Assembly (NCBI GenBank): GCA_017477245.1
Contig: JAFUWY010000036.1
Span: 26,495-90,494, forward strand
DNA from: Bacteroidales bacterium
GTDB lineage: Bacteria; Bacteroidota; Bacteroidia; Bacteroidales; UBA932
DNA: 64,000 nucleotides
Reading direction: 5' to 3'
Below are positions 32,006 to 40,297 of the stretch, piece by piece. Every line of letters starts with the position of its first letter. The stretch's first letter is position 1. The position numbers and the translations under genes were made by a program. Under the pieces are notes generated by a model, which saw nothing but the letters and a program-made list of their open reading frames with translations, did no database searches and was not told where the DNA came from.

Positions 32006-35000
32006 TTAGTTATTATTTTTAGTGACTTTGATCCGGATATAGGTATCTTCCCATTCGACCTGCGCGGCCTCCTGCGGGGCTTCGGAGAGGGGCCGCTGCT
32101 CCAGCGAGACGGACAGGGTCTGGGCGGAGACGTAGGCGGCGTGCTCAGAGAGCGCCTCGGCGATGGCCTCGCCGGCGGCGCCTTCGGCGTAGATGACGGT
32201 GCTGATCCGGTCGGTGACCTCGAACCCGCTCTCCTTGCGGAGGTTCTGGATCGGGTGGATCAGCTCGCGCGCAACGCCTTCACGGAGCAGCTCGGGGGTC
32301 TGGATGATGTCCAGCGCCACGGTCAGGGCGCCGTCGGAAGCCACGAGCCAGCCCGGCATGTCCTCGGAGTGGATCTCGTAGTCCTCCTTGCGGAGCGTGA
32401 CGTCGCCGGACGGGAGCGCGAGGACGTAGTCACCCTCCGCGCGCTCGATGGCGGCGATCTCCTCCTGGGAGAGCTGCCCGAAGGCGGCGGCGATCTCCTT
32501 CATCTGCTTGCCGTAGATCTTGCCCAGGGTCTTGAAGTTGGGCTTGATCTTCTTGGTGATGATGCCGGTGGTGTCGTGCAGGAACTCGATCTGCTTGACG
32601 TTGACCTCCGTGAGGAAGATGTCGCTCACGCGCTGGATGTGCTCCCTGACCGTGTCGTCAAGCACGGGCACGAGCACCTTGGCGAGGGGCTTGCGGACGT
32701 TGATGCCGACCTTCTTGCGCAGGGCGAGCACCATCGAGGAAGCCTTCTGGGCGAAGCTCATGCTCTCCTCGAGGCCCTTGTCCACGAGCGTGGGCTCGAA
32801 CTGCGGCATCGGGCAGTAGTGCACGGAGTCCGCCCCGGGGACGAGGTCCAGCCACAGGCGGTCCATGAAGAACGGGGCGATCGGAGCGCCCAGCAGGGCG
32901 ATCCCCTTGAGCACCTCGTAGAGGGTCTGGTAGGCGGAGAGCTTGTCCTCGGTCATGCCCGCGCCCCAGAGGCGCTTCTTGTTGAGGCGGATGTACCAGT
33001 TGGACAGGTCGTCGCAGACGAAATCCTGCACCAGGCGGCCCGCCAGCGTGATGTCGTAGTCCTCGTAGGCGGCCACGACCCCCTGCACCAGGGTATTGAG
33101 CCGGCTGATGATCCAGCGGTCGAACATCGGACGGTGCTCGTAGGGCACGGCCTCGGCCGCCGGGTCGAACTTGTCGATGTTGGCGTAGAGCGCGAAGACG
33201 GAGTAGGAGTTGTAGAGCGTGCCGAAGAACTTGCGGCGCACTTCCTCCACGCCGGCCTCGTCGAACTTGAGGTTGTCCCAGGGCTGGGCGTTGGTCATCA
33301 TGTACCAGCGCAGGGCGTCGGGACCGTATTTGTCCATGGCCTGGAAGGGATCGACGGCGTTGCCGAGGCGCTTGCTCATCTTCTCCCCCTTCTTGTCGAG
33401 CACCAGGCCGTTGGAGATCACGCGCCTGAAGGCGGGCGTGCCGCTCACCATCGTGTGGATGGCGTGCAGGGTGTAGAACCACCCGCGCGTCTGGTCCACG
33501 CCTTCGGCGATGAAGTCGGCCGTGGCGCCGAAGTCCGGGGTGTCGATGCCACGCAGGCCCGTCTGGGCATAGGGCATCGCGCCGGAGTCGAACCACACGT
33601 CGATGAGGTCGGTCTCGCGGGTCATCCTGCGGCCCGTCGGGCTCACGAGGAAAATCTGGTCCACGTAGGGACGGTGGAGGTCGATCCGGTCGTAGTTGGC
33701 CTTGGACATGTCGGCGGGGTCGAATCCGCGCTCGCGCAGCGGATTGGACGCCATCACGCCTGCGGCGACGGCCTTGTCGATCTGCTCATAAAGCTCCTTC
33801 ACGCTGCCGATGCAGATCTCCTCCTTGCCGTCTTCGGTGCGCCAGACCGGGAGCGGGGTGCCCCAGTAGCGGCTGCGGCTGAGGTTCCAGTCCTGGATGT
33901 TCTCCAGCCACTTGCCGAAGCGGCCCGTGCCCGTGGACTCGGGCTTCCAGGTGATCTGCTCGTTGAGCGCCATCATCTGCTCGCGCACGGCCGTTGTCTT
34001 GATGAACCAGCTGTCCAGCGGGTAGTAGAGGACGGGCTTGTCGGTGCGCCAGCAGTGCGGGTAGGAGTGGACGTGCTTCTCGATGCGGAAGGCCTTACCG
34101 GCCGCCTTGAGCATGACGCAGAGGTCGATGTCCAGGGTCGGGGCGTCCGCGGGAAGCGAACTGTCGTAAGCGTTCTTGACATAGCGGCCGGACCACTCCT
34201 TGTAGTCCGGGCTCACGTGCGTGGCGACGTACGCCGGGTCGAGGTCCTCGAGGCGGCAGAAGCGGCCCTGGAGGTCCACCTGCGCCTGCGGATCGCCGTT
34301 GCGGTCGATGACCTGCAGGGCGGCGATGCCCGCGGCGCGGCCCACCTTGGCGTCGTCGGCGCCGAAGGTCGGCGCGATGTGGACGATGCCCGTACCCTCC
34401 TCCGTGCTGACATAGTCGCCGGGAATCACGCGGAAGGCGTCCCCGTCGGGACGGAACCAGGGGATGAGCTGCTCGTAGCGCAGCCCCACGAGGTCGCGGC
34501 CCTTGACGCTGCCGGGGAGCACCTCGAAGGGGACCTTGCCGCCAAAGAGGGCCGGGACCAGCGCCTCGGCCACGATGTACGTGGCGGGCGCGCCGGTGTA
34601 CGGGTTCGCGGAGCGGACCTTGACGTAGTCGATGTTCGGGCCCACGCAGAGCGCCGTGTTGGACGGGAGGGTCCAGGGGGTCGTGGTCCAGGCGAGGATG
34701 TAGAGGTCTTCCTCGCCCAGGACCTTGAACTGCACGGTGCAGGTCGTGTCCTTGACGTCGCGGTAGCAGCCGGGCTGGTTGAGCTCGTGCGTGCTCAGGC
34801 CCGTGCCGGCGGCCGGGGAATACGGCTGGATGCTCTTGCCCTTGTAGAGCAGGCCCTTGCCGTAGATATCCTTGAGGAGGTACCAGAGGGTCTCGATGTA
34901 GCGGTTGTCGTAGGTGATGTACGGATCGTCCATGTCGACCCAGTAGCCGATGCGCTCGGTGAGGGTGCGCCATTCGGCGGTATACTTCATCACCTCCTCG

Positions 35001-35362
35001 CGGCAGGTCCGGTTGTAGTCCTCCACGGAGATCTTGGTGCCGATGTCTTCCTTGGTGATGCCGAGCTTCTTCTCCACGCCCAGCTCGACCGGCAGGCCGT
35101 GGGTGTCCCAGCCCGCGCGGCGGCGGACCTTGTAGCCCGACTGCGTCTTATAACGGCAGATGGCGTCCTTGATGGAGCGCGCCATCACGTGGTGGATGCC
35201 CGGCATGCCGTTGGCGGAGGGAGGGCCCTCGAAGAAGACGAACTCGGGCGCGCCCTCACGGAGCGCCAGCGAGCGTGCGAACGCATGGTTCTTCTGCCAG
35301 CGTTCAAGTACTTCTTTCCCCACGGAGACCAGGTCCAGGCCGTTATATTCGTGAAATGTCAT
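32006..35362 (-). CDS. ileS: Isoleucine-tRNA ligase
   Basis: The 1118-residue class I synthetase charges tRNA-Ile with isoleucine. The HIGH-type motif is in GPPSANGMPGIHHVMAR (about 48-64) and the KMSKS motif in KKGEKMSKRLGNAVDP. The large editing (CP1) domain with TWTLPSNTAL lies between them. Its length fits the long IleS type of Bacteroidota, with a C-terminal extension. It is the first gene of a unit with the DksA-like gene and lspA and has a near-perfect promoter at 35398-35429. The start at 35362 gives MTFHEYNGLDLVSVGKEVLERW, typical for the family. Confidence 0.98.
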   Translation of the reverse strand: MTFHEYNGLDLVSVGKEVLERWQKNHAFARSLALREGAPEFVFFEGPPSANGMPGIHHVMARSIKDAICRYKTQSGYKVRRRAGWDTHGLPVELGVEKKLGITKEDIGTKISVEDYNRTCREEVMKYTAEWRTLTERIGYWVDMDDPYITYDNRYIETLWYLLKDIYGKGLLYKGKSIQPYSPAAGTGLSTHELNQPGCYRDVKDTTCTVQFKVLGEEDLYILAWTTTPWTLPSNTALCVGPNIDYVKVRSANPYTGAPATYIVAEALVPALFGGKVPFEVLPGSVKGRDLVGLRYEQLIPWFRPDGDAFRVIPGDYVSTEEGTGIVHIAPTFGADDAKVGRAAGIAALQVIDRNGDPQAQVDLQGRFCRLEDLDPAYVATHVSPDYKEWSGRYVKNAYDSSLPADAPTLDIDLCVMLKAAGKAFRIEKHVHSYPHCWRTDKPVLYYPLDSWFIKTTAVREQMMALNEQITWKPESTGTGRFGKWLENIQDWNLSRSRYWGTPLPVWRTEDGKEEICIGSVKELYEQIDKAVAAGVMASNPLRERGFDPADMSKANYDRIDLHRPYVDQIFLVSPTGRRMTRETDLIDVWFDSGAMPYAQTGLRGIDTPDFGATADFIAEGVDQTRGWFYTLHAIHTMVSGTPAFRRVISNGLVLDKKGEKMSKRLGNAVDPFQAMDKYGPDALRWYMMTNAQPWDNLKFDEAGVEEVRRKFFGTLYNSYSVFALYANIDKFDPAAEAVPYEHRPMFDRWIISRLNTLVQGVVAAYEDYDITLAGRLVQDFVCDDLSNWYIRLNKKRLWGAGMTEDKLSAYQTLYEVLKGIALLGAPIAPFFMDRLWLDLVPGADSVHYCPMPQFEPTLVDKGLEESMSFAQKASSMVLALRKKVGINVRKPLAKVLVPVLDDTVREHIQRVSDIFLTEVNVKQIEFLHDTTGIITKKIKPNFKTLGKIYGKQMKEIAAAFGQLSQEEIAAIERAEGDYVLALPSGDVTLRKEDYEIHSEDMPGWLVASDGALTVALDIIQTPELLREGVARELIHPIQNLRKESGFEVTDRISTVIYAEGAAGEAIAEALSEHAAYVSAQTLSVSLEQRPLSEAPQEAAQVEWEDTYIRIKVTKNNN

Positions 35363-35372
35363 ATTTTTTGCC

Positions 35373-35380
35373 TAATTTTG
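35373..35380 (+). promoter_or_regulatory. -7 box for cvpA-tsaB
   Basis: TAATTTTG on the plus strand lies 54 bp before the cvpA start. The -33 position holds TTCG, a weak match. It overlaps the ileS leader, so the two divergent promoters are back to back. Confidence 0.45.
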
Positions 35381-35397
35381 CAATTGTTTTTAGCCTA

Positions 35398-35429
35398 CAA
35401 ATTTAGCGATTTCTAAACATTTAACCAAA
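35398..35429 (-). promoter_or_regulatory. Promoter of ileS-dksA-like-lspA
   Basis: On the minus strand, TTTG (35426-35429) and TAAATTTG (35398-35405) are separated by exactly 20 bp, an ideal Bacteroidota promoter. The leader would be about 30 nt. Confidence 0.8.
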
Positions 35430-35434
35430 AGGAT

Positions 35435-35947
35435 ATGGCGATTCTGGATATCATTCTCCTCCTTTGCTTCGTGCCCGCGATCGTCAGCGGCATCTCCAAG
35501 GGCTTCGTCAAGCAGGTGGTCGATCTGGCCGCGATCCTGGTGGCCGCCTGGGCCGCCTTCCATTTCTCGACCGTCCTGGGCGGCTGGCTGGGCCGGTACA
35601 TCACCCTCGAGCCGTCCATCCTGAACGTCATCAGCTTCGTGCTGATCATCATCGTGGCCGCCGTGCTGCTCAACCTGGTCGGCACCCTGGTCACCAAGGC
35701 CCTCCAGGCCGTGTCGCTGGGCTTCGTCAACCGCCTGCTCGGCCTGGTGTTCGCCGTGCTCAAGGTGGCGGTCGTCCTGGGCTTGCTGATCCTGCTGTTC
35801 GAGACGCTCAACAGCACCCTGCATATCCTCAAACCCGAGTCCACGGCCGACGCCGTGGTCTACAATGCGCTGAAGGAAGCCGCGGAGAAGGTCTTCCCCA
35901 TCCTCAAAACCTTTGTCACGGGCGAACCCGCCGCTGCCAATGCCTAG
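35435..35947 (+). CDS. CvpA-family membrane protein
   Basis: The protein has 170 residues and four membrane helices. Its start, MAILDIILLLCFVPAIVSGISKGFVKQVVDLAAILVAAW, matches the CvpA family; E. coli CvpA is needed for colicin V production and envelope resilience, and its molecular role is not settled. The gene overlaps tsaB by 8 bp. The C-terminal tail (KTFVTGEPAAANA) is soluble. Confidence 0.9.
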   Translation: MAILDIILLLCFVPAIVSGISKGFVKQVVDLAAILVAAWAAFHFSTVLGGWLGRYITLEPSILNVISFVLIIIVAAVLLNLVGTLVTKALQAVSLGFVNRLLGLVFAVLKVAVVLGLLILLFETLNSTLHILKPESTADAVVYNALKEAAEKVFPILKTFVTGEPAAANA

Positions 35948-36635
35948 AAGAATCCTCCTGATCGAAACCTCGACCTCGCTCTGCTCGGTGGCCCTCGCCG
36001 AGGACGGAGCCGTCACCGCGCAGCGGGAGAGCACGGAGCCCCGTGCCCACGCTGCCCTTACCGCCCCCTTTGTCAAGGAAGTCCTGGACGGGCGCGGCCT
36101 GCGCGCCACCGACCTCGACGCCGTCTGCGTGAGCGCCGGGCCGGGGTCCTACACCGGCCTGCGCGTGGGCGTGTCCACGGCCAAGGGCATCTGCTTCGCC
36201 GCCGGGATCCCCCTGCTGTCGGTCGGCACGCTCGACGTGCTGGTGAGCCAGGCCCGCGCCGAGGGGCTGGTCCCCGAGGGCTGCCGGGCCGTCATCCCGA
36301 TGATCGACGCCCGGCGGATGGAAGTCTACACGGCCGTCTACTCCCCGGCGGGAGAGCGCCTGACGGAGGTGGAGCCGCGCGTGATCGACGGCGACAGCTT
36401 CCGCGAGGAGCGGGCCGCCGGCCCGGTGCTCTTCATCGGAGACGGCGCGGAGAAGTGCCGCGCGGCGCTGGACGCCCCCGGCATGCGCTTCGTGCAGACG
36501 TGCCCCCGCGCCGCGGCGATGCTCGCCCCGGCCCTGCGGGAGTTCGAAGCCGGCCATTTCCGCGACACGGCGTATTTCGAGCCGTTCTACCTCAAGGATT
36601 TCGTCGCCACGGTCAGCCGGAAGAAACTCTTCTAG
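35940..36635 (+). CDS. tsaB: tRNA threonylcarbamoyladenosine biosynthesis protein TsaB
   Basis: The protein has 231 residues. The N-terminus MPRRILLIETSTSLCSVAL and the block VSAGPGSYTGLRVGVSTAKGICFA are diagnostic of TsaB, the non-catalytic ASKHA-fold partner of TsaD in making t6A37 on tRNAs that read ANN codons. The start at 35940 is preferred over 35913 because the family sequence begins there. It overlaps the end of cvpA. The C-terminus (AYFEPFYLKDFVAT) is family-typical. Confidence 0.95.
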   Translation: MPRRILLIETSTSLCSVALAEDGAVTAQRESTEPRAHAALTAPFVKEVLDGRGLRATDLDAVCVSAGPGSYTGLRVGVSTAKGICFAAGIPLLSVGTLDVLVSQARAEGLVPEGCRAVIPMIDARRMEVYTAVYSPAGERLTEVEPRVIDGDSFREERAAGPVLFIGDGAEKCRAALDAPGMRFVQTCPRAAAMLAPALREFEAGHFRDTAYFEPFYLKDFVATVSRKKLF

Positions 36636-36698
36636 GCCCGGACCGTCATCCCCGGCTTCGGCCATTTCCCCATTCCGGGCCTGACCCAGACCCTCCTA

Positions 36699-36730
36699 TT
36701 TGGATTTGTCTGTCCGAAATACTATATTTG
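36699..36730 (+). promoter_or_regulatory. Strong promoter with start codon immediately downstream
   Basis: TTTG (36699-36702), 20 bp, TATATTTG (36723-36730) form an ideal promoter. The ATG of the next gene begins at 36735, only 4 bp after the -7 box, so the message is probably leaderless. Confidence 0.75.
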
Positions 36731-36734
36731 GAGT

Positions 36735-37253
36735 ATGGACTGGGATGTATTGATCCCCATACTGATGTTTCTGTTCCCGCTCGTCGTCTCGATCCTCGAC
36801 AAGCGGGCGAAGAAGCGTAAGGGCGTCCCGCCGGTCAAGGCGGAGCCGCTCTTCCCTCCTGCGGAGGATATTGACCAGGAGGAGCGTGCGGAGGCGCCGG
36901 GTCGCGCCAGCGACTACCCGACCATCCCCCTTGAGGGGGCGCAGGGGGTGAATGTTTTCCGGCGCTCCGTAGAGAGCGCCGAGGGTGGCACGGTTCGCCC
37001 GGGGCGACCCTCAGAACCGCTTTCCCAGGCGCAGCAGGACGTCTTCCGGGGGGAACTCCCGATCCGCTCTCCGCAGGAGGGAAAGCCCGATACCTTCGTA
37101 ATGGAAGCCACGCAAACGGTCACCGAAGGACAGCGGGCCATAGACCGGCACATCGAGACACCCGCCGGGAGCGAAGAGAAGCCGAAGCTGGAGATCGACA
37201 AGAAGAAGCTGATCCTCTACTCCGAGATCCTCAAACCCAAGTTCGACGCGTGA
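36735..37253 (+). CDS. Hypothetical single-pass membrane protein with disordered tail
   Basis: The protein has 172 residues and is not recognised. A membrane segment (DVLIPILMFLFPLVVSIL, about 4-21) is followed by a basic patch (DKRAKKRKG) and a long Pro/Glu/Arg-rich, low-complexity region. The C-terminal helix PKLEIDKKKLILYSEILKPKFDA looks like the only folded part and may be the conserved interaction element. The promoter ends 4 bp before the ATG, so the start is either leaderless or the internal ATG at residue 11. The stop codon lies within the left terminal repeat of the 109-bp element, which also provides its terminator. Confidence 0.65.
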   Translation: MDWDVLIPILMFLFPLVVSILDKRAKKRKGVPPVKAEPLFPPAEDIDQEERAEAPGRASDYPTIPLEGAQGVNVFRRSVESAEGGTVRPGRPSEPLSQAQQDVFRGELPIRSPQEGKPDTFVMEATQTVTEGQRAIDRHIETPAGSEEKPKLEIDKKKLILYSEILKPKFDA

Positions 37254-37356
37254 TCAGCAAATCACTGAACGACAATTCATTACAAAAACACTAGTACCCA
37301 AATCGGATACTAGTGTTTTCAGTTTTCGCTGACTATCAGCGACTTGCTCATCACGC
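37248..37356. repeat. 109-bp structured element, copy B
   Basis: The terminal repeats are GCGTGATCAGCAA (37248-37260) and TTGCTCATCACGC (37344-37356). Hairpin 1 has a perfect 12-bp stem (37285-37296 with 37308-37319); hairpin 2 is CGCTGA-CTA-TCAGCG (37327-37341). It fills the whole gap between two convergent genes and aligns without gaps to 15248-15356. Confidence 0.75.
37285..37326. terminator. Intrinsic terminator formed by hairpin 1 of the 109-bp element
   Basis: A 12-bp perfect stem (AAAACACTAGTA with TACTAGTGTTTT) has an 11-nt loop followed by TTTTCAGTTTT on the plus strand and an A/T tail on the minus strand. It can stop both convergent transcripts. Confidence 0.7.
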
Positions 37357-37360
37357 TTTC

Positions 37361-38461
37361 CTATTTCAGCAGGCGCGCAAGCTCGCGGCGCAGGCCGTCC
37401 GAGCCGGTGAGCGGCTGCGTGCTGAGCTCGCCGTTCACGATCAGGAAGGAGTTCGGCAGCGAGGTCACATGGTACATGTTGATCGCGGAAGAAGCGGCGC
37501 CCAGTCCTTCGTAGACATTGATCCAGGGCAGCTTCTGCGCCAGGACGGTGGAGGCCCAGTCAGGCTTCTCCGGCGAGCAGCCGATGGCGTAGATCTCGAA
37601 GCCGCGGCCGTGGAACTCCTTGTAGAGCGGCAGGAGCTGGTCGACGTTGAGCATCTTCTGCGCGGCATCCGTAGCGTCCCAGAAATGGACGAGGATCACC
37701 TTGGCGTCCACCTTGCTGAGCGACTGGCGCTCCCCCTTCATGTCCGGCAGGGTGATGTCGGGGAAAGCCAGTTCGGTGGCCGACTGCAGCTGGCTGTTCA
37801 GGTCGAGCAGGCGCATGCGCCGGTCGGCTTCCTTCTCCAGGGCCTTGACGTAGCGGGAGTCCGGATAGACGGTCTTGAGCGAGTCGGCACCCTGGCGGAA
37901 CAGGATGGCGTCCGTAGTCTGGGAGAAGATGTTGGCATCGCCCAGGCGCTCGAAGAACACGGGGACCGTGGTCAGCGAGAAGGGATGCTCCATCACGTAT
38001 TTGACGCAGGCGCGGTAGTGCTGGATGTAGTCCCGGGTCATCTGGGCCGGTTCGTTCTCGTGGGCCTGCAGGTCGGCGATGAACCGGGCGTAGGCCTGGT
38101 CCACCTTGGCGAGCTCGGCGGAGCCTTCGGAGCCCGTGACCGTGTAGGTGCCGAGCGTGTCGGCCTGGACCGTCGCGGTCTCGCCCTTCTCGAGTAGCAG
38201 GGCTGCGATACGGGTGTCTCCGTAGTAGAGGTAGATGAACTCCGGCTGGCCGGCCGCCACCTTCACGTCGTAGCGGAAGGAGCCGTCGGTCCGGGTCTTG
38301 ATGGTGTCGAGGTCGCGGTAGGTATTGACCTCCAGCTGCTTGACGACGATGTCCCGGCCGGGCGTACCGGCCAGGGTCCCCTTGATATGGGCCTTGTCGC
38401 CGCAGGCCGCCAGGGAGAGCGCCGCGAAAGCGAGCGCCAGGATCTTATTGCAATTTTTCAT
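37361..38461 (-). CDS. TlpA/AhpC-like thioredoxin-fold lipoprotein lacking the CxxC motif
   Basis: The protein has 366 residues. The start at 38461 gives a lipoprotein signal MKNCNKILALAFAALSLAAC with lipobox Cys; upstream in-frame sequence is the HIT gene read out of frame. An N-terminal beta-rich domain of the DUF4369 type (about 25-120, IKGTLAGTPGRDIVVKQLE) is followed by helices and a C-terminal thioredoxin-like domain (about 225-366). Where active members have WCxxC, this one has VILVHFWDATDAAQKML, with no Cys, so it cannot act as a dithiol oxidoreductase. A scaffold or ligand-binding role is possible. It overlaps the HIT gene by 17 bp. Confidence 0.83.
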   Translation of the reverse strand: MKNCNKILALAFAALSLAACGDKAHIKGTLAGTPGRDIVVKQLEVNTYRDLDTIKTRTDGSFRYDVKVAAGQPEFIYLYYGDTRIAALLLEKGETATVQADTLGTYTVTGSEGSAELAKVDQAYARFIADLQAHENEPAQMTRDYIQHYRACVKYVMEHPFSLTTVPVFFERLGDANIFSQTTDAILFRQGADSLKTVYPDSRYVKALEKEADRRMRLLDLNSQLQSATELAFPDITLPDMKGERQSLSKVDAKVILVHFWDATDAAQKMLNVDQLLPLYKEFHGRGFEIYAIGCSPEKPDWASTVLAQKLPWINVYEGLGAASSAINMYHVTSLPNSFLIVNGELSTQPLTGSDGLRRELARLLK

Positions 38462-38852
38462 ACTCGGAGAGGATTGCGGCGGCGGTCTGCGCCATCTGTT
38501 CCGGCGAGATGGCCGGACGCGTCTTGCGGAAGTCGAGGTCGCCCTCGGTCTGGAGGGGCACCAGGTGGACGTGCGTGTGCGGCACTTCCATGCCGAGCAC
38601 GGCCACGCCCACGCGCTGGCAGGGCACGGCGGCCTTGAGCGCGAGCGCGACCTGGCGGGCAAAGGCCCACAGGCCGGCGTAGACCGGTTCGTCCAGGTGG
38701 AAGATGTAGTCGTCCTCCACGTGTTTGGGGATTACGAGGGTGTGGCCCAGCGCCAGCGGGCTGATGTCCAGGAAGGCGTAGTAGTCTTCGTTTTCCGCCA
38801 CCTTGTAGGACGGAATCTCGCCTTGGGCGATGCGGGTAAAGATCGTTGCCAT
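38445..38852 (-). CDS. HIT-family (histidine triad) nucleotide-binding protein
   Basis: The protein has 135 residues. The triad HTHVHLVP is near residue 91, and the N-terminal part IFTRIAQGEIPSYKVAENEDYYAFLDISPLALGHTLVIPK is typical of HINT/HIT hydrolases acting on AMP-linked amines or dinucleotides. It lies between greA and the thioredoxin-like lipoprotein. Its start overlaps the greA stop by one base, and its end overlaps the lipoprotein gene. Confidence 0.95.
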   Translation of the reverse strand: MATIFTRIAQGEIPSYKVAENEDYYAFLDISPLALGHTLVIPKHVEDDYIFHLDEPVYAGLWAFARQVALALKAAVPCQRVGVAVLGMEVPHTHVHLVPLQTEGDLDFRKTRPAISPEQMAQTAAAILSEYEKLQ

Positions 38853-39322
38853 CAGAGGGTGATATCGAGGATCTTGAACTTGATGATGCCGGAGGGGACC
38901 TTGGCCTCCACGGTCTCGCCCTTGCCGTGGCCCATCAGGGCCTTGCCGATCGGGGTCGTGGCGGCGAGCTTGCCCTTGGAGAAGTCGGCTTCGCTCTCGC
39001 CCACGATGGTGAACTCCATGATGCGGTGGTTGTTCAGGTTCTCGACCTTGACGGTATTGAGCATCTGGACCTGGTCGGTGTTGAGCTGGGAGCTGTCCAG
39101 GACCTTGGCATTGACGATCTGGTTCTGAAGTTTGGCGATCCGCAGTTCAAGCAGGCCCTGCGCCTCGCGCGCAGATTCGTATTCGGCGTTCTCGGAGAGG
39201 TCTCCCTTCTCGCGCGCCTCCGCGATGGCCGCGGAGATGACCGGGCGCTGAGCCAACGCCTCGGCGAGTTCTTTCTTGAGCTTGTCCAGCCCTTCCTGGC
39301 TCATGTAATGCACTTCTGCCAT
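38852..39322 (-). CDS. greA: Transcription elongation factor GreA
   Basis: The protein has 156 residues. The N-terminal coiled-coil (to about 78) carries the acidic tip GDLSENAEYESAREAQ that reaches the polymerase active site and stimulates transcript cleavage. The C-terminal FKBP-like domain has SPIGKALMGHGKGETVEAKVPSG-like sequence. It rescues arrested RNA polymerase. It has its own promoter (39390-39420) and a ~60-nt leader containing a small hairpin (CTGCC/GGCAG at 39360-39375). Confidence 0.97.
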   Translation of the reverse strand: MAEVHYMSQEGLDKLKKELAEALAQRPVISAAIAEAREKGDLSENAEYESAREAQGLLELRIAKLQNQIVNAKVLDSSQLNTDQVQMLNTVKVENLNNHRIMEFTIVGESEADFSKGKLAATTPIGKALMGHGKGETVEAKVPSGIIKFKILDITL

Positions 39323-39389
39323 GTAATTCTGATTTCGGTAGGTTAACTAAAAAGGAGTCCTGCCTCGCGCGGCAGAACCCTTAACAATG

Positions 39390-39420
39390 CAAATATAGCA
39401 ATTATTCCAGAATAATCAAA
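39390..39420 (-). promoter_or_regulatory. Promoter of the greA operon
   Basis: On the minus strand, TTTG (39417-39420), 19 bp, TATATTTG (39390-39397). It sits 4 bp downstream of the ribF stop codon. Confidence 0.78.
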
Positions 39421-39424
39421 GCGG

Positions 39425-40297
39425 TCACAGCGAGCCCAGCAGCCCGCGGCAGGCGGCTTCGTCGGCGGCGAGCTGGGCCTTGAGGGCGTCGAGGCCGTCG
39501 AAACTGCACATGGCGCGCAGCCAGCGGCGGAAGCGGATCTGCAGGTCGAGGCCATAGATGTCTTCGCTGAAGTCGAAGATGTGGGTCTCGATGATGTCGC
39601 CCACGTTGGTCATGCCCCAGTAGTGGCTGCCCAGCACCTCCACCTCCGTCAGGTAGACGCCCCGGGCGGGGACCAGCTTCATCGGGTCGTAGAGGCGCAG
39701 GTTGGCCGTCGGATACCCCAGGGTCCGCCCCAGCTGCTTGCCGCCCACGACCACGCCCCGCAGCATGTACGCGTAGCCCAGCATCGCTTCGGCCGCGTCG
39801 ACTTCTCCCCTGCTTAATGCTTCCCGGATCTTCGTCGAGCTAACAGCCGTTGCCGGCGTAGTGGAAGCGGCAACGGCGGCAGGGACGATAACGACTTCGA
39901 GTCCGAGGGATTGCGCCAACGGGGCGATCTGGTCCGGGGTCAGGCGGTCGGAGCCGAGGCGGTTGTCGTAGCCGAGCACGAGCCGGGTGGCGCCGAGGCG
40001 CCCCTGCAGGACGGTCCGGACATACTGCTCCGCCGTCAGGCGGGCAAAGGACCTGTCGAAGGGCAGCACCTCCACCCGGTCCACGCCCAGGGCGCGCAGC
40101 AGCGCCTCTTTCTCCTGCGGGGAATTGAGCAGCCGCAGGTCGCGCGCGTCCTGCTGGAGGACGGCGCGCGGATGCTGCGCAAAGGTAACGACAATCGCCT
40201 CCTCGCCCTTCTGGCGGGCGGAGGAGACGAGCGTCTGGATGACCTGGCGGTGTCCGAGATGGACCCCGTCGAAGAATCCGGTGGCGACTACAGCCAT
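39425..40297 (-). CDS. ribF: Bifunctional riboflavin kinase / FMN adenylyltransferase
   Basis: The protein has 290 residues from the ATG at 40297. A long upstream extension in this frame is glgP sequence read out of frame and is rejected. The N-terminal nucleotidyltransferase has ATGFFDGVHLGHRQVI (about 5-20) and a later SSTKIREAL. The C-terminal flavokinase domain has GKQLGRTLGYPTANL and GVYLTEVE. It makes FMN and FAD from riboflavin. It overlaps glgP by 10 bp and is the last gene of the glycogen unit. Confidence 0.96.
   Translation of the reverse strand: MAVVATGFFDGVHLGHRQVIQTLVSSARQKGEEAIVVTFAQHPRAVLQQDARDLRLLNSPQEKEALLRALGVDRVEVLPFDRSFARLTAEQYVRTVLQGRLGATRLVLGYDNRLGSDRLTPDQIAPLAQSLGLEVVIVPAAVAASTTPATAVSSTKIREALSRGEVDAAEAMLGYAYMLRGVVVGGKQLGRTLGYPTANLRLYDPMKLVPARGVYLTEVEVLGSHYWGMTNVGDIIETHIFDFSEDIYGLDLQIRFRRWLRAMCSFDGLDALKAQLAADEAACRGLLGSL

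Noticed and set aside
31502-35416. 1304-codon frame opposite ileS, and similar long frames opposite glgP, the GH106 gene and other enzymes
   Set aside because: These are antisense shadows produced by high GC at third codon positions. They lack domains, and the sense genes have full family motifs.
36640-36690. Intact REP-like palindrome after tsaB
   Set aside because: Half-elements (GTCATCCCCGGCTTCGG and ATTCCGGGCCTGACCC) are present but do not form a continuous palindrome. Probably a decayed copy, too weak to list as a feature.
38462-38662. N-terminal extension of the thioredoxin-like lipoprotein
   Set aside because: The extension is Arg/Ser/Pro-rich sequence from the HIT gene read out of frame. 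A clear lipoprotein signal starts at 38461.
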